A stretch of DNA of 64,000 nt, taken from contig CAVDHB010000068.1 of NCBI GenBank assembly GCA_963608705.1, positions 62,001 through 126,000 of the forward strand, written 5' to 3'. The DNA comes from CAVDHB01 sp963608705 (GTDB taxonomy: Bacteria > Bacteroidota > Bacteroidia > Bacteroidales > Bacteroidaceae). Under the pieces are notes generated by a model. It was not told where the DNA came from. It saw nothing but the letters and a program-made list of their open reading frames with translations, and did not search any database. The position numbers and the translations under genes are program-made. Of the stretch, positions 17,261 to 26,738 are shown one piece after another. Within the stretch, counting starts at the first letter, position 1; each line of letters opens with the position of its first letter.

Positions 17261-17261
17261 A

Positions 17262-18539
17262 ATGAAGAACGACATAGCAATCACTTTCGACCATGTGGGA
17301 AAACTATATCAACTGGGCGTAGTCGGCACAGGCACACTCTCCCACGACCTAAATCGTTGGTGGCAGACATCAGTCCTGCACAAGGCAGACCCTTACCTGC
17401 GCATCGGCGAGACCAACGACCGTAGCAAGCACGGCAATTCTGACTATGTATGGGCTTTGAAAGACATCACCTTTGATGTTCACCAAGGCGACGTGGTGGG
17501 CATCATCGGAAAGAATGGTGCAGGTAAGTCCACTCTATTGAAACTTCTCTCACGTGTCACCTCTCCCACCACTGGCATTATCAAGGCCAGGGGACGTATA
17601 GCTTCCCTACTCGAAGTAGGCACGGGGTTCCATCCAGAGATGACAGGTCGTGAGAACATCTACATGAATGGCTCTATTATGGGCATGAGACGGCATGAGA
17701 TTACCTCTAAATTGTCAGATATTGTTGAGTTTGCCGGTGTGGAGCGTTATATCGACACCCCTGTCAAACGTTATTCCAGTGGTATGACAGTCCGCCTAGG
17801 CTTTGCTGTCGCAGCCTTCCTTGAACCAGAGATATTGGTCGTAGACGAAGTCTTGGCCGTAGGTGACGCGGAGTTTCAGAAGAAAGCCATCGGCAAGATG
17901 CAGGATGTATCCAAAGGTGAAGGGCGCACGGTATTGTTTGTGAGCCACAATATGGCGGCAGTAAGGAGCCTATGTTGTAAGGGTATATTACTTAATAACG
18001 GTTTAATAAGAGCCATGGGCACTGCTGAAGAGATGGTAAATCTGTATAGAATCCAATCAGAATCTATATTGAAACACAAACTTGATTTAGATTCTCCAAT
18101 GCGAAGGAGTAAAAGTCTTCACATCAAGTCATTCTCTTTCTTAGATGCAAACAAGACACCAACTAGTTCCTATTCTTTTTCTGATAAGGTCATTTTTTCT
18201 GTTTCTTTGGCAAGTCAACAACCATATACTATCACGATTAGAATATCCATTTTTGATTTGAATGAAGCACGAATCATGACGTTTGACTCTTCAGACATTA
18301 ATAAAATTTTCCATATAGAAGATAATTTAGACCTAGTCTGTGAATCAGAAGATAGATTGAATATAAAACCAGGAATTTATAAAGTAAATGTTTCCGTTAG
18401 GCAGGGGGCTAATCTTTTAGACCATATTGTAAGCGTAACTTCTCTTGAAATCCGTGAAGAGGATTATTATGGATATGGAAGATATAATCAGGAAGATATG
18501 CCCATTTGTTTAAAGAAACATACTTGGCATATAAAATGA
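17262..18539 (+). CDS. wzt: Polysaccharide ABC exporter, ATPase with carbohydrate-binding tail
   Basis: The 425-residue ATPase starts at the ATG at 17262, one base after wzm; a longer reading from 17145 would overlap wzm and is rejected. Walker A is GKNGAGKST (about 83-91), the ABC signature YSSGMTVRL (about 170), Walker B ILVVDEVLA (about 191-199) and the switch FVSHN (about 226). Residues about 275-425 resemble the Wzt C-terminal beta-sandwich that reads the end of the glycan chain. At about 17960-18000 the sequence turns abruptly AT-rich, exactly at the domain junction, suggesting the tail was exchanged by recombination. Confidence 0.93.
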   Translation: MKNDIAITFDHVGKLYQLGVVGTGTLSHDLNRWWQTSVLHKADPYLRIGETNDRSKHGNSDYVWALKDITFDVHQGDVVGIIGKNGAGKSTLLKLLSRVTSPTTGIIKARGRIASLLEVGTGFHPEMTGRENIYMNGSIMGMRRHEITSKLSDIVEFAGVERYIDTPVKRYSSGMTVRLGFAVAAFLEPEILVVDEVLAVGDAEFQKKAIGKMQDVSKGEGRTVLFVSHNMAAVRSLCCKGILLNNGLIRAMGTAEEMVNLYRIQSESILKHKLDLDSPMRRSKSLHIKSFSFLDANKTPTSSYSFSDKVIFSVSLASQQPYTITIRISIFDLNEARIMTFDSSDINKIFHIEDNLDLVCESEDRLNIKPGIYKVNVSVRQGANLLDHIVSVTSLEIREEDYYGYGRYNQEDMPICLKKHTWHIK

Positions 18540-18546
18540 ATACACT

Positions 18547-20391
18547 ATGACTTCAAACATACTACATATCATGATTATTTGGTCTGAGGCATTGCAAGAA
18601 AAAAATGCGATATTAGATGACCTAAATAAAGAATTTAAGATTCATAAGATATTCAAAATTCATTGGAACAAAGATAGTTTCTTGCTGAACTTACGGATAT
18701 TCTATTCTCACTCACAAAAGCATCTGTCTCCGATCCATTATGATAGCTTACTAAGAAATAAGATGAAACATTGCGGAGATGATGATTTTATTGCCATTAT
18801 CTTCGAAGATGAGCATCCAGTTTTAGCAGAAAGAGAAACGTCTAATGGCATACATCTTGTCAATGCTCATGTTTTTGACAAGAAAATGCAATATAGGCTA
18901 AAGACAGGTGGTGGACACAAGATCCACGCAAGTGACAATGCTTGGGAAACCAACAAGGACTTAACCATACTTTTCGGATTGAATACAGAAGACTTCTGTA
19001 ATACATACAAGGTTGACAGGCAGGAAGAATTTTATCCACATGATTGTATCGGAGTAAGAGGTTACACTTCTATCCGCAGATTATTTTATGTTCTAAACAA
19101 TACAATAAACTATTGTGTGTTGCGCAATCATGAGTGTCTACCTGATGAATATACGATTGAAGGACATGGAGACATTGACTTACTTGTTGAAGACAAGAAC
19201 TATATATGTTATCTGACATCTGCTAATATCGTATTTCCCGAGAGTTATCGAGTATACTGTACCATAAAAATTGCAGGAGAACAAGTTCCTTTTGATTTTA
19301 GGTACATTGGGGATAATTATTATGACTTATTGTGGGAACAAGATATATTGGATAAAAGAGTACTCATCCAAGATTTATATTATGTTCCAAGCAATGAAGA
19401 CCAATTTTATTCTCTGTTATATCATGCGTATATCCAGAAAAATGAAATCAAAGAAGATTATATTCCCAAGCTTCAGCATTATGCGAATCGAATAGGGGTA
19501 AATTATACGGCAGATACGACGAAAGCTATCAAGCTATTGGATGATTTTCTATCTAGAAAAGGATATGAATATATTCGTCCACAAGATATTACCGTCATAT
19601 ATAATCATAAAAACTTGGCTCAATCAAGCTATGCATTTCGCTATGGGAAATGCATCAAGCGCACTGAGGAAAAAGGTTCAAATGGCTATGTCTATTCGAC
19701 TTTAGTTTATGAAGACAACAAGTATTTTACAAAAATAGGCACTTCATGGCTTATAGACAATGAGATTTCTTTCCTGAGACAACTAGACGGTAATCATCAT
19801 TTCCCGAAATTGTTATCAATAAAAGAAATCAAAGGAAAGACGAAAATTGAACTATCAAGAATCAATGGAATAGACTTTATTAGTTTTTTCAAAGATATCA
19901 ATCACCAACGTAAAAGTTATCTGATTTCTTTCATATATGAATGTTTAGAGATTCTTATCATATTGAATCAGCATAATATCTGCCATCGTGATTTCTTGCC
20001 TACAAATTTAGTGGTATGTGAAAATAAAGGAAGAACAGTGGTGGGACTGATAGACTTTGGATGGGCTGTTACCTATGATGAAACGCATCCAAAGACTCCC
20101 TCCAACCTGGGGCGGTATAGTTCTATAAAAAGGATTGTGCCTGATATGTTCACATTAAGTACTTTCCTAACAGAATATTGGGCAGATCTCCCTTTTATAA
20201 GAATGTTGTGTTTTTGGCTGAGGAAATCAGAGGCACAAAATCGTTCTGAACAGATGCAACTTCTGAAGAAGATCATTCTATATGCACGATTTATATTCTC
20301 GCCTTATGACTCTTTTCGCCTGTTTCTCCGTCGCCATCAAAGATTCCACTTCCTTAAAGAACATATCAAGAAACTGTTCATCAAGAAATAA
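18547..20391 (+). CDS. Nucleotidyltransferase-like and protein-kinase-like fusion protein of unknown role
   Basis: The 614-residue protein has no signal peptide or membrane helix. Residues 1-160 are unassigned. Residues about 190-310 look like a nucleotidyltransferase fold (HGDIDLLV at 207-214, with a following helical LLYHAYIQK). Residues about 385-530 resemble a kinase fold of the LPS-kinase/aminoglycoside-kinase kind: Lys396 (YFTKIG), Glu406, catalytic loop HRDFLPTN (480-487) and metal motif DFG (503-505). All key kinase residues are present. It starts seven bases after wzt and shares its AT-rich composition. By analogy with WbdD, which phosphorylates the chain end read by Wzt, it may cap the glycan; this is inference. 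Confidence 0.6.
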   Translation: MTSNILHIMIIWSEALQEKNAILDDLNKEFKIHKIFKIHWNKDSFLLNLRIFYSHSQKHLSPIHYDSLLRNKMKHCGDDDFIAIIFEDEHPVLAERETSNGIHLVNAHVFDKKMQYRLKTGGGHKIHASDNAWETNKDLTILFGLNTEDFCNTYKVDRQEEFYPHDCIGVRGYTSIRRLFYVLNNTINYCVLRNHECLPDEYTIEGHGDIDLLVEDKNYICYLTSANIVFPESYRVYCTIKIAGEQVPFDFRYIGDNYYDLLWEQDILDKRVLIQDLYYVPSNEDQFYSLLYHAYIQKNEIKEDYIPKLQHYANRIGVNYTADTTKAIKLLDDFLSRKGYEYIRPQDITVIYNHKNLAQSSYAFRYGKCIKRTEEKGSNGYVYSTLVYEDNKYFTKIGTSWLIDNEISFLRQLDGNHHFPKLLSIKEIKGKTKIELSRINGIDFISFFKDINHQRKSYLISFIYECLEILIILNQHNICHRDFLPTNLVVCENKGRTVVGLIDFGWAVTYDETHPKTPSNLGRYSSIKRIVPDMFTLSTFLTEYWADLPFIRMLCFWLRKSEAQNRSEQMQLLKKIILYARFIFSPYDSFRLFLRRHQRFHFLKEHIKKLFIKK

Positions 20392-21312
20392 ATGACATTC
20401 GAACACTATATATTGACTCGCTTCAACCTCTCATTTTTCGAGGGAGTAGATAATGCTAGATGCGATTATGAATATCTGAGATACAGGTTTCATTTGTTTG
20501 AGAAATATTGTATGCCATCTATAGTTGGGCAAACATGTCAAAATTTCAAATGGTTAGTCCTACTTGACATCCACACCCCTCCTGAGTTTAAGAAAAAAAT
20601 GCAGGAGTACCACGAGGCATACAACAACTTAGTTCCATGCTATTTAGATGCAGAAAAATATAAGGAAATTCCCTCTAGCTATAAAAAAGCTAATGATGAT
20701 TACGAGGATATTATCAACTCTTTTTGTCCTTCCCATCCGTATGATTTGAAGGCTGAAGAGCCCATGAGATTCATAATTCCTCTTTTTATCATGGATGCCA
20801 TTAAAAAATGTTCTGGAATGTATCCTGATTTTTATATAACTACCCGGATAGACAATGATGATGCTTTCCATAAGGACATGGTGAAGAGCATTCAACAAAG
20901 GTTTGGGGAACAACCGAGAAAGATTGTATATGACTTTGTTTATACTTATAAGTATATACTGCATGAAGGCATTATCTATCGATATACATTACAAAATGGA
21001 CATTTCATATCATTGGTAGAACCTGCCAACGAACTGTTCCTATCTGTATTGTATTGCAATCATTTGTATGCAGATAAATTCTACAAGATAGAACATATCT
21101 ATCAAAAAACCATGCAGATAGAGCTGATACATGGCAAGAATGTGGTTAATGATTTTACTGATATCAGTTGTGGTGGGATGCTCTATGCATTCTTCCATTT
21201 CAAAGCACATGATTTTGGGTTTCGCAAGATGTTTCTGTCTCCACATAGATTCATACATATCTTTCTATTTTTGATAAAACAAAAGTTACTCAAAAAGTTA
21301 TCACATGTTTAG
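20392..21312 (+). CDS. Putative rhamnosyltransferase-family glycosyltransferase
   Basis: The 306-residue protein starts directly after the previous stop codon with no spacer. The order of motifs (N-terminal HYILTRFNL, then FKWLVLLD and ITTRIDNDDAFH near residue 144-155) matches the family annotated as putative rhamnosyltransferase (PF11316). The DNDD cluster is the likely metal/nucleotide-sugar site. AT-rich composition. The sugar donor cannot be known from the sequence. Confidence 0.65.
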   Translation: MTFEHYILTRFNLSFFEGVDNARCDYEYLRYRFHLFEKYCMPSIVGQTCQNFKWLVLLDIHTPPEFKKKMQEYHEAYNNLVPCYLDAEKYKEIPSSYKKANDDYEDIINSFCPSHPYDLKAEEPMRFIIPLFIMDAIKKCSGMYPDFYITTRIDNDDAFHKDMVKSIQQRFGEQPRKIVYDFVYTYKYILHEGIIYRYTLQNGHFISLVEPANELFLSVLYCNHLYADKFYKIEHIYQKTMQIELIHGKNVVNDFTDISCGGMLYAFFHFKAHDFGFRKMFLSPHRFIHIFLFLIKQKLLKKLSHV

Positions 21313-22279
21313 AAAACTTGTAAATAAGCTCAAGACTATATGCTTGAATTTTAACGCTTATACCAGAAGATATGTCTGGCCTTTGCCCAAGTTCAGAAAA
21401 GAAGTTGTCGTAATGATTGATGGCGATTTTCAACATGGAGGTTTAACGGATAGATTTCGTAATATTCTTTCCGTTTATTCCTATTGCAAAAGTCATGGAA
21501 TTCGATTTCGGCTATATTATGTTTATCCCATTCCTCTACAACAACTATTAAAACCAAACAAGTATAATTGGCTCATTAGGAAAAAAGATATTTCATATTC
21601 CTATTATGACTCAGAAGAGTTAAATTTATGGGTAAAATTATACAAAAAAAAGTGTTTTAATGATGACAACATAAGGTTAAACAACTTGCAGCATTTGGCT
21701 ATTTTAGATGCAATATGGCATTCGAATAAAAGAAAGCAATATCATATCTATGGCAATTGCTACTTTGCCAAGGGTAATTTTCGTGAGCTTTTCCAAGAGT
21801 TGTTCACCCCAACACCATATCTAAAAGCAATGCTAAGTCAGCACGCTTTCAGCTTTCAATATGAAGCTGTCACTCTCCGTTTCCAACAACTTCTTGGGGA
21901 TTTTAAAGAAGGTGATTTTGAGATTCTATCCGACAAGAATAGAGAAGAATTGATCAATCAGTGCATTGGAAAAATAAAAGAACTGTACGACAATGACTAC
22001 TTCTCTACTTCTCAGATATTGGTAACATCTGATAGTCAAACATTTTTGAGTTATGTAGAGCAATTACCCTATGTCCATATCATTCCTGGAGAAATGGAAC
22101 ACATGGATTATACACAAAACAAGGCATTGAATATGAATGCCAAATCTTTTATCGATTTGTTTATGTTAGCTAAGGCACAACGTGTGACACTATTGCAAAC
22201 AGGCAAGATGTATAAAAGCGGCTTCCCTGAATTTGCCGCAGAATTAGGCAATGTCTCTTATAATAGGATATGTTTCTAA
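21305..22279 (+). CDS. Fucosyltransferase-like glycosyltransferase, tentative
   Basis: The 324-residue soluble protein overlaps its predecessor by eight bases. The N-terminal part (VVVMIDGDFQHGGLTDRFRN, about 34-53) has the glycine-rich loop seen in GT-B fucosyltransferase-like proteins of capsule clusters, followed by a VTSDSQTFL-type stretch (about 240-248). The family assignment is by pattern only; it could be another GT-B transferase. AT-rich composition. Confidence 0.5.
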   Translation: MFRKLVNKLKTICLNFNAYTRRYVWPLPKFRKEVVVMIDGDFQHGGLTDRFRNILSVYSYCKSHGIRFRLYYVYPIPLQQLLKPNKYNWLIRKKDISYSYYDSEELNLWVKLYKKKCFNDDNIRLNNLQHLAILDAIWHSNKRKQYHIYGNCYFAKGNFRELFQELFTPTPYLKAMLSQHAFSFQYEAVTLRFQQLLGDFKEGDFEILSDKNREELINQCIGKIKELYDNDYFSTSQILVTSDSQTFLSYVEQLPYVHIIPGEMEHMDYTQNKALNMNAKSFIDLFMLAKAQRVTLLQTGKMYKSGFPEFAAELGNVSYNRICF

Positions 22280-22298
22280 CCATAAGACGCAGATTCTG

Positions 22299-23456
22299 AT
22301 GAAACAGAAAAAACAAATAGCATTTTTCACTGAGAACCTTTATGGAGGTGGGGTCGAAAGAATCCTACAAATCATATTAAGTCACCTCCCCTATGACAAA
22401 TACGAAGTGACTCTATTTTCCATTAGGAAAGAATCTATTTCTGATGATCTTTATCCATCACGTCAGCTTTGCTATAGATATATATTTTCTTCATATAATG
22501 AAGGTGGTAATATCTTCACCAAATTAATTTGTAAAACAAAGAATTGGCTGAAACTTTTCGTCTACTATCATTTTTCACCTATTGTATTTTACAGATTGTT
22601 TGTTCGGAAAAGATATGATGTTTCTATTGCGTTCATCGAGGGATATGCAACTCGTATCGTTGCGGGAGGACCGACAAGGATGAAAAAGCTGGCATGGATA
22701 CATACGGATATGGAGAAAAACCATTGGAGTACGGTCGCATTTCAGAATATAGATGAAGAGAAACAAGTATACAACATATATGATAAACTTATAGGAGTAT
22801 CTCAAACGGTAAAACATAGCATGCTATCTTTGGTGAAAGTTCCAATAGACATTTTATATAATCCCCTCGATTGCAAGAGGATAATCTCTTTATCACAAGA
22901 ACCTTTACCTACGGAATATAGCAAATCAGCATCAAAAACACGCATCGTGACTTTAGGCTCTTTAATACAGATAAAAGGATATGATCGGCTTTTGCGTGTC
23001 TCTAAGATGCTGGTTGATGATACCTTTGATTTTGAATTATTCATTATTGGAAAAGGCAGCAAAGAATGCGATTTTAAAGAGTATATTGAAAGGGAGAACC
23101 TGCAAGATTATGTCAAATTGATAGGGTATAAGAACAATCCTTATCCATATCTTCGTTCTTGTGACCTTTATGTATGCTCTTCTTATGCCGAGGGGTATAA
23201 CACTAGCATTTCTGAAGCGTTAGCATTGGGTAAGCCAGTGGTATCAACAGAGTGTTCCGGTGTTAAAGAGCAATTAGGGGAGCATAACGAGTTCGGTATC
23301 TGCACAGGGAATTCAGAGTTAGAATTATACTATGGGATAAAAGAAATGTTGAAGCCAGAAAACTTAAAATATTATGCCTTTCAAGCTGCCAAAAGAGGAA
23401 AGGCATTCTCTTTGGACAATAGCATGAAAAAGATATGCGAATTGATAGAGACATGA
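22299..23456 (+). CDS. Glycosyltransferase family 4
   Basis: The 385-residue GT-B enzyme starts at the ATG at 22299 (MKQKKQIAFFTENLYGGG); an upstream in-frame ATG at 22251 would overlap the previous gene by 29 bases and adds no conserved sequence. The acceptor-side loop is ENLYGGGVERI. The donor site includes GSLIQIKGYDRLL and the E-x7-E motif EGYNTSISE. It is a retaining transferase adding one sugar to the repeat unit. AT-rich. Confidence 0.85.
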   Translation: MKQKKQIAFFTENLYGGGVERILQIILSHLPYDKYEVTLFSIRKESISDDLYPSRQLCYRYIFSSYNEGGNIFTKLICKTKNWLKLFVYYHFSPIVFYRLFVRKRYDVSIAFIEGYATRIVAGGPTRMKKLAWIHTDMEKNHWSTVAFQNIDEEKQVYNIYDKLIGVSQTVKHSMLSLVKVPIDILYNPLDCKRIISLSQEPLPTEYSKSASKTRIVTLGSLIQIKGYDRLLRVSKMLVDDTFDFELFIIGKGSKECDFKEYIERENLQDYVKLIGYKNNPYPYLRSCDLYVCSSYAEGYNTSISEALALGKPVVSTECSGVKEQLGEHNEFGICTGNSELELYYGIKEMLKPENLKYYAFQAAKRGKAFSLDNSMKKICELIET

Positions 23457-23494
23457 TGAATGGCAAACGCAAGTAAGCAAAATTCATAAGTTAT

Positions 23495-24478
23495 ATGGGG
23501 AATCCAAATATGATTTCAATAATTATTCCGATCTTTAATTCTGCTAGTACCCTCATTCAATGTCTCAATTCCGTTCTCAAGCAGCAATACACAGATTGGG
23601 AATGTATACTTGTGGATGATGGTTCTACCGATACAAGTGGAAGTATTTGTGACGATTGGCAACATTTTGACAAACGTTTTAAAGTAATTCATCAAAAGAA
23701 CAAAGGTGTTTCTACGGCACGGAACAAGGGTATCGAATCATGTAAAGGAGAATATATTTGTTTTATTGATGCTGACGATTGGGTTGATAGTAATTTCCTG
23801 TCAACAATGTTAGAGCATTTATATGATGCCGATTTAGTTGTGTCAGGACAAATAAGGGAGAGACATTCACATGGTTCTATGCTCCATCAGCCTGAAGTAA
23901 CAGAAGTTTTAAAATTACAACCGGCCAATGCGGATAAATTTGTAAAGCTCGTCAGTCTTTCTTTATTCTATGCTCCCCATGAGAAACTATATCGTGCAGA
24001 GTTGGTCAAAAAGCACAAGATTTGTTTTCCAATAGATTGCAGTTACGGTGAGGATTTATTGTTTAATTATACATATTTGAATTATGTTCAACGTATTTCT
24101 ACAATAAATGGTGCTTATTATCATTACCGCATTAGTATGGACACATTATCAACAAGATATCGGAAAAACCAATTTGCCTCAGACTATAATCAATGGAAAG
24201 TTCTTGAAGAATTTCATAGAAGGCATGGATTGCTGAATGAAAATGCTAATTTATATCTGTATAGCAGATTGTGGGGTATCATCTATGATGGCATCTTTCT
24301 GTATCTTCAAACAAAGAATATGTCATTGGCAAGAAACATCCAGGAGATACTAAATATACACGAGATAGAAAGATTAAAAGAATATAAGAAGACTTTTATT
24401 TGTTCGTATTGGATAAAATGGGCTATACTCAAACGATGCTGCATCGTTTTCATTTTGTATAAAATGATATTCAAATAA
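23495..24478 (+). CDS. Glycosyltransferase family 2
   Basis: The 327-residue GT-A enzyme begins with ISIIIPIFN and has LVDDGSTDTSG and the DxD site FIDADDW (about 91-97). An ATG at 23510 would give the shorter MISIIIP form; both are possible. The C-terminal helices end in a short hydrophobic segment (CIVFILYKMIF), perhaps for membrane contact. 38 bases separate it from the gene before. AT-rich. Confidence 0.87.
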   Translation: MGNPNMISIIIPIFNSASTLIQCLNSVLKQQYTDWECILVDDGSTDTSGSICDDWQHFDKRFKVIHQKNKGVSTARNKGIESCKGEYICFIDADDWVDSNFLSTMLEHLYDADLVVSGQIRERHSHGSMLHQPEVTEVLKLQPANADKFVKLVSLSLFYAPHEKLYRAELVKKHKICFPIDCSYGEDLLFNYTYLNYVQRISTINGAYYHYRISMDTLSTRYRKNQFASDYNQWKVLEEFHRRHGLLNENANLYLYSRLWGIIYDGIFLYLQTKNMSLARNIQEILNIHEIERLKEYKKTFICSYWIKWAILKRCCIVFILYKMIFK

Positions 24479-24523
24479 GATTGAAGATATTAAAGTATAC
24501 ACTTAACATAAAAAATCTTCTTG

Positions 24524-25438
24524 ATGTGCATAATATCAGTGATTATCCCCATTTACAATGCAGTACCTTATCTCCATCGTTGCATAGACTCTGTTTTGAC
24601 TCAATCTTATCAGCAAATAGAGGTCGTGTTGGTTGATGATGGAAGTACTGATGGAAGTGGGACTTTATGTGACTTGTTTCAAAAGAAAGATCCTCGCATA
24701 AAAGTCATTCACCAACCTAACAAAGGAGCTTCTTATGCTCGTAAAAATGGACTAGAGTGGTGCTTAGGTGAATATATAACCTTTGTTGATAGCGATGATG
24801 TCATAGAACCTGATTATTTGGGAGAAATGTTGCATGCACTACTTGAGCAAAATACCCCAATCGCCGCATGTGGAATAGCAAAACATAAAGAAGGAGAGAA
24901 TGTTGCTATTTCTCGGGAAAAAGGTTCTTGTAAACTTTTGAAAGAGGAAGAACTACATCATCGCTTTTTCAGATATGAGTTTTGGGGCTTTTGGGGAAAG
25001 ATGTATAGCAAACACGTATTTGATGGAATATATTTTCCACAGGCCACAATCAATGAGGATTATGTCGTGATGGCCCAGCTTTTTCATAAACACAAGCAGA
25101 TGGCCTATGTAGATATTCCACTTTACCATTACCTGATACACGAGATTAGTCTTTCCAATCAAAAACTATCTCTGCGCATGATGGAAGAATGGACAAACAA
25201 GCTTTGGTGCTACAATTTCTATTATAAGAATAACTCTAAATGGTTAAAATATGCAGAAGCTCAAGCCGCAGAGACCTGTTGTAAATTATTGGGTTGCATT
25301 GATGGAAAGAGAAAATATGCAATTTACAACCATGAAATGAGAAAATTTCTCAAGTTACATTGCCTCTCTTTATTATGTAGTAGGCATCTTGTAACCGGAT
25401 TGAAATTCATGATTATTAAAAGATTATTCTATAAATAG
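24524..25438 (+). CDS. Glycosyltransferase family 2
   Basis: The 304-residue GT-A enzyme has ISVIIPIYN, VLVDDGSTDGSG and FVDSDDVI as donor/metal motifs, and an NEDYVVMAQLF segment in the acceptor half, common in capsule GT2s. I prefer the ATG at 24524 to the TTG three bases earlier. It is related in pattern to the preceding GT2 and may have arisen by duplication. AT-rich. Confidence 0.87.
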   Translation: MCIISVIIPIYNAVPYLHRCIDSVLTQSYQQIEVVLVDDGSTDGSGTLCDLFQKKDPRIKVIHQPNKGASYARKNGLEWCLGEYITFVDSDDVIEPDYLGEMLHALLEQNTPIAACGIAKHKEGENVAISREKGSCKLLKEEELHHRFFRYEFWGFWGKMYSKHVFDGIYFPQATINEDYVVMAQLFHKHKQMAYVDIPLYHYLIHEISLSNQKLSLRMMEEWTNKLWCYNFYYKNNSKWLKYAEAQAAETCCKLLGCIDGKRKYAIYNHEMRKFLKLHCLSLLCSRHLVTGLKFMIIKRLFYK

Positions 25439-25439
25439 T

Positions 25440-26648
25440 ATGGTCAAACCTCGCATATTCATCAACATCCATTACCTCGAAATCGGTGGAGCGGAGACAA
25501 GTCTTATCGGGTTGCTTCAAGCACTCGGCCCCAAACAGGTGGATGTAGATTTGTTCATGAACGACCATCGAGGAGAACTGATGGCCTTCATTCCGCAGTG
25601 GGTGAACCTGTTGCCAGCAGTTCCAGCCTATACGATGATTGAGAGACCGATGGTGGAAGTATTGCGCAAAGGCTTTCTCAAAATCTTGGTGATGAGACTA
25701 TGGGCCAAATGGAAATTCAAGAAATACACCAAGTGCCATCATCCCAAGGATGGTAGTGCTATCTTCGGATATGTGGGAAAATATGTGACGAAGGTGTTGC
25801 CATCACTGGAAGGATTGGGGGAATATGACTTGGCCATATCCTTTGTGACACCCCATGACATCGTGCTCAAGAAAGTTTGTGCCAAAAAGAAACTGTGTTG
25901 GATACATACTGACTATACGAATATTGACGTGGACAGGGATTTGGAGTTGCCAGTATGGAATGGGTACGATTACATTGCCAGTATCTCTGCGGATGTGACA
26001 CGCACGTTCTGTTCCGTATTCCCGTCCCTGAGAAAGAAAATAGTCGGGATAGAGAATATCCTCTCACCTTCATTTATCCGTCAGCGAGCTACTGAGGTTG
26101 AAAGACCGGAAGATATGCTTTTAGAGGAAAAAGTCACCCTACTATTGACTATCGGTAGATACTCCTATCCAAAGAAACTGGATGAAATACCCGAAATCTG
26201 TCACAGGCTGATAGAGAAAGGGCATCATCTGAGGTGGTATATCATAGGTTATGGTGGAGATGAAAAGTATATCCGAGATGCCATCCACAGAGAAAAGATG
26301 GAGAGTCATGTCATCATGTTGGGCAAGCGCACCAATCCATATCCTTATATCAAAGCTTGTGACTGGTATGTGCAACCTTCACGCTACGAGGGCAAATCGG
26401 TGGTAGTACGAGAAGCGCAGATTTTGCAGAAGCCTGTCATTGTCACAGCTTATCCTACAGCAGCTTCACAGGTTAAAGATACCATTGATGGAGTAATTGT
26501 CCCGATGCCCATAGAAGAATGTGTCGAAGGCATATCCAAAGCGTTGAACGATGTGGCATTGAAAGAGCAAATTGAAGATTATCTCCATACCCATGATTAT
26601 GGGAACGTGGAGGAAGTCACAAAAATATACCAATGCCTTCTATCTTAA
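25440..26648 (+). CDS. Glycosyltransferase family 4
   Basis: The 402-residue GT-B enzyme has an N-terminal IGGAETSLIGLLQ loop, LLTIGRYSYPKKLDEIP in the donor domain and EGKSVVVREAQ as the E-x7-E motif. The gene starts one base after the previous stop. Base composition rises here compared with 18.0-25.4 kb, so it probably came from another source. Its stop codon lies inside the first unit of the 22-bp tandem repeat at 26641. Confidence 0.87.
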   Translation: MVKPRIFINIHYLEIGGAETSLIGLLQALGPKQVDVDLFMNDHRGELMAFIPQWVNLLPAVPAYTMIERPMVEVLRKGFLKILVMRLWAKWKFKKYTKCHHPKDGSAIFGYVGKYVTKVLPSLEGLGEYDLAISFVTPHDIVLKKVCAKKKLCWIHTDYTNIDVDRDLELPVWNGYDYIASISADVTRTFCSVFPSLRKKIVGIENILSPSFIRQRATEVERPEDMLLEEKVTLLLTIGRYSYPKKLDEIPEICHRLIEKGHHLRWYIIGYGGDEKYIRDAIHREKMESHVIMLGKRTNPYPYIKACDWYVQPSRYEGKSVVVREAQILQKPVIVTAYPTAASQVKDTIDGVIVPMPIEECVEGISKALNDVALKEQIEDYLHTHDYGNVEEVTKIYQCLLS

Positions 26649-26728
26649 GTTACTTTTCCAACTATCTTAAGATATATTTCCAAGTATCTTAAGATACTTG
26701 CCCATGTATCCTAAGATACTTTTAGGAG
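26641..26728. repeat. Four tandem 22-bp repeats with palindromic core
   Basis: Units start at 26641, 26663, 26685 and 26707, each close to TATCTTAAGATACTTTCCCA plus two bases. Each centre, TATCTTAAGATA, is self-complementary. The block covers the stop codon of the gene before and runs into the strong ribosome binding site of the next (AGGAGG 26724-26729). Within the last unit CCTAA can pair with TTAGG. Confidence 0.85.
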
Positions 26729-26729
26729 G
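26724..26729 (+). promoter_or_regulatory. Strong Shine-Dalgarno site
   Basis: AGGAGG lies nine bases before the ATG at 26739. Such strong sites are uncommon in this phylum. Part of it is in the last 22-bp repeat and could be hidden in the hairpin that unit can form. Confidence 0.6.
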
Positions 26730-26738
26730 CTATTTTTT

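Noticed and set aside
17145..17261. N-terminal extension of wzt
   Set aside because: It overlaps wzm in another frame and lacks family similarity; the ATG at 17262 gives a standard Wzt start.
26641..26728. CRISPR array
   Set aside because: The 22-bp units are contiguous with no spacers, and no cas genes are present.
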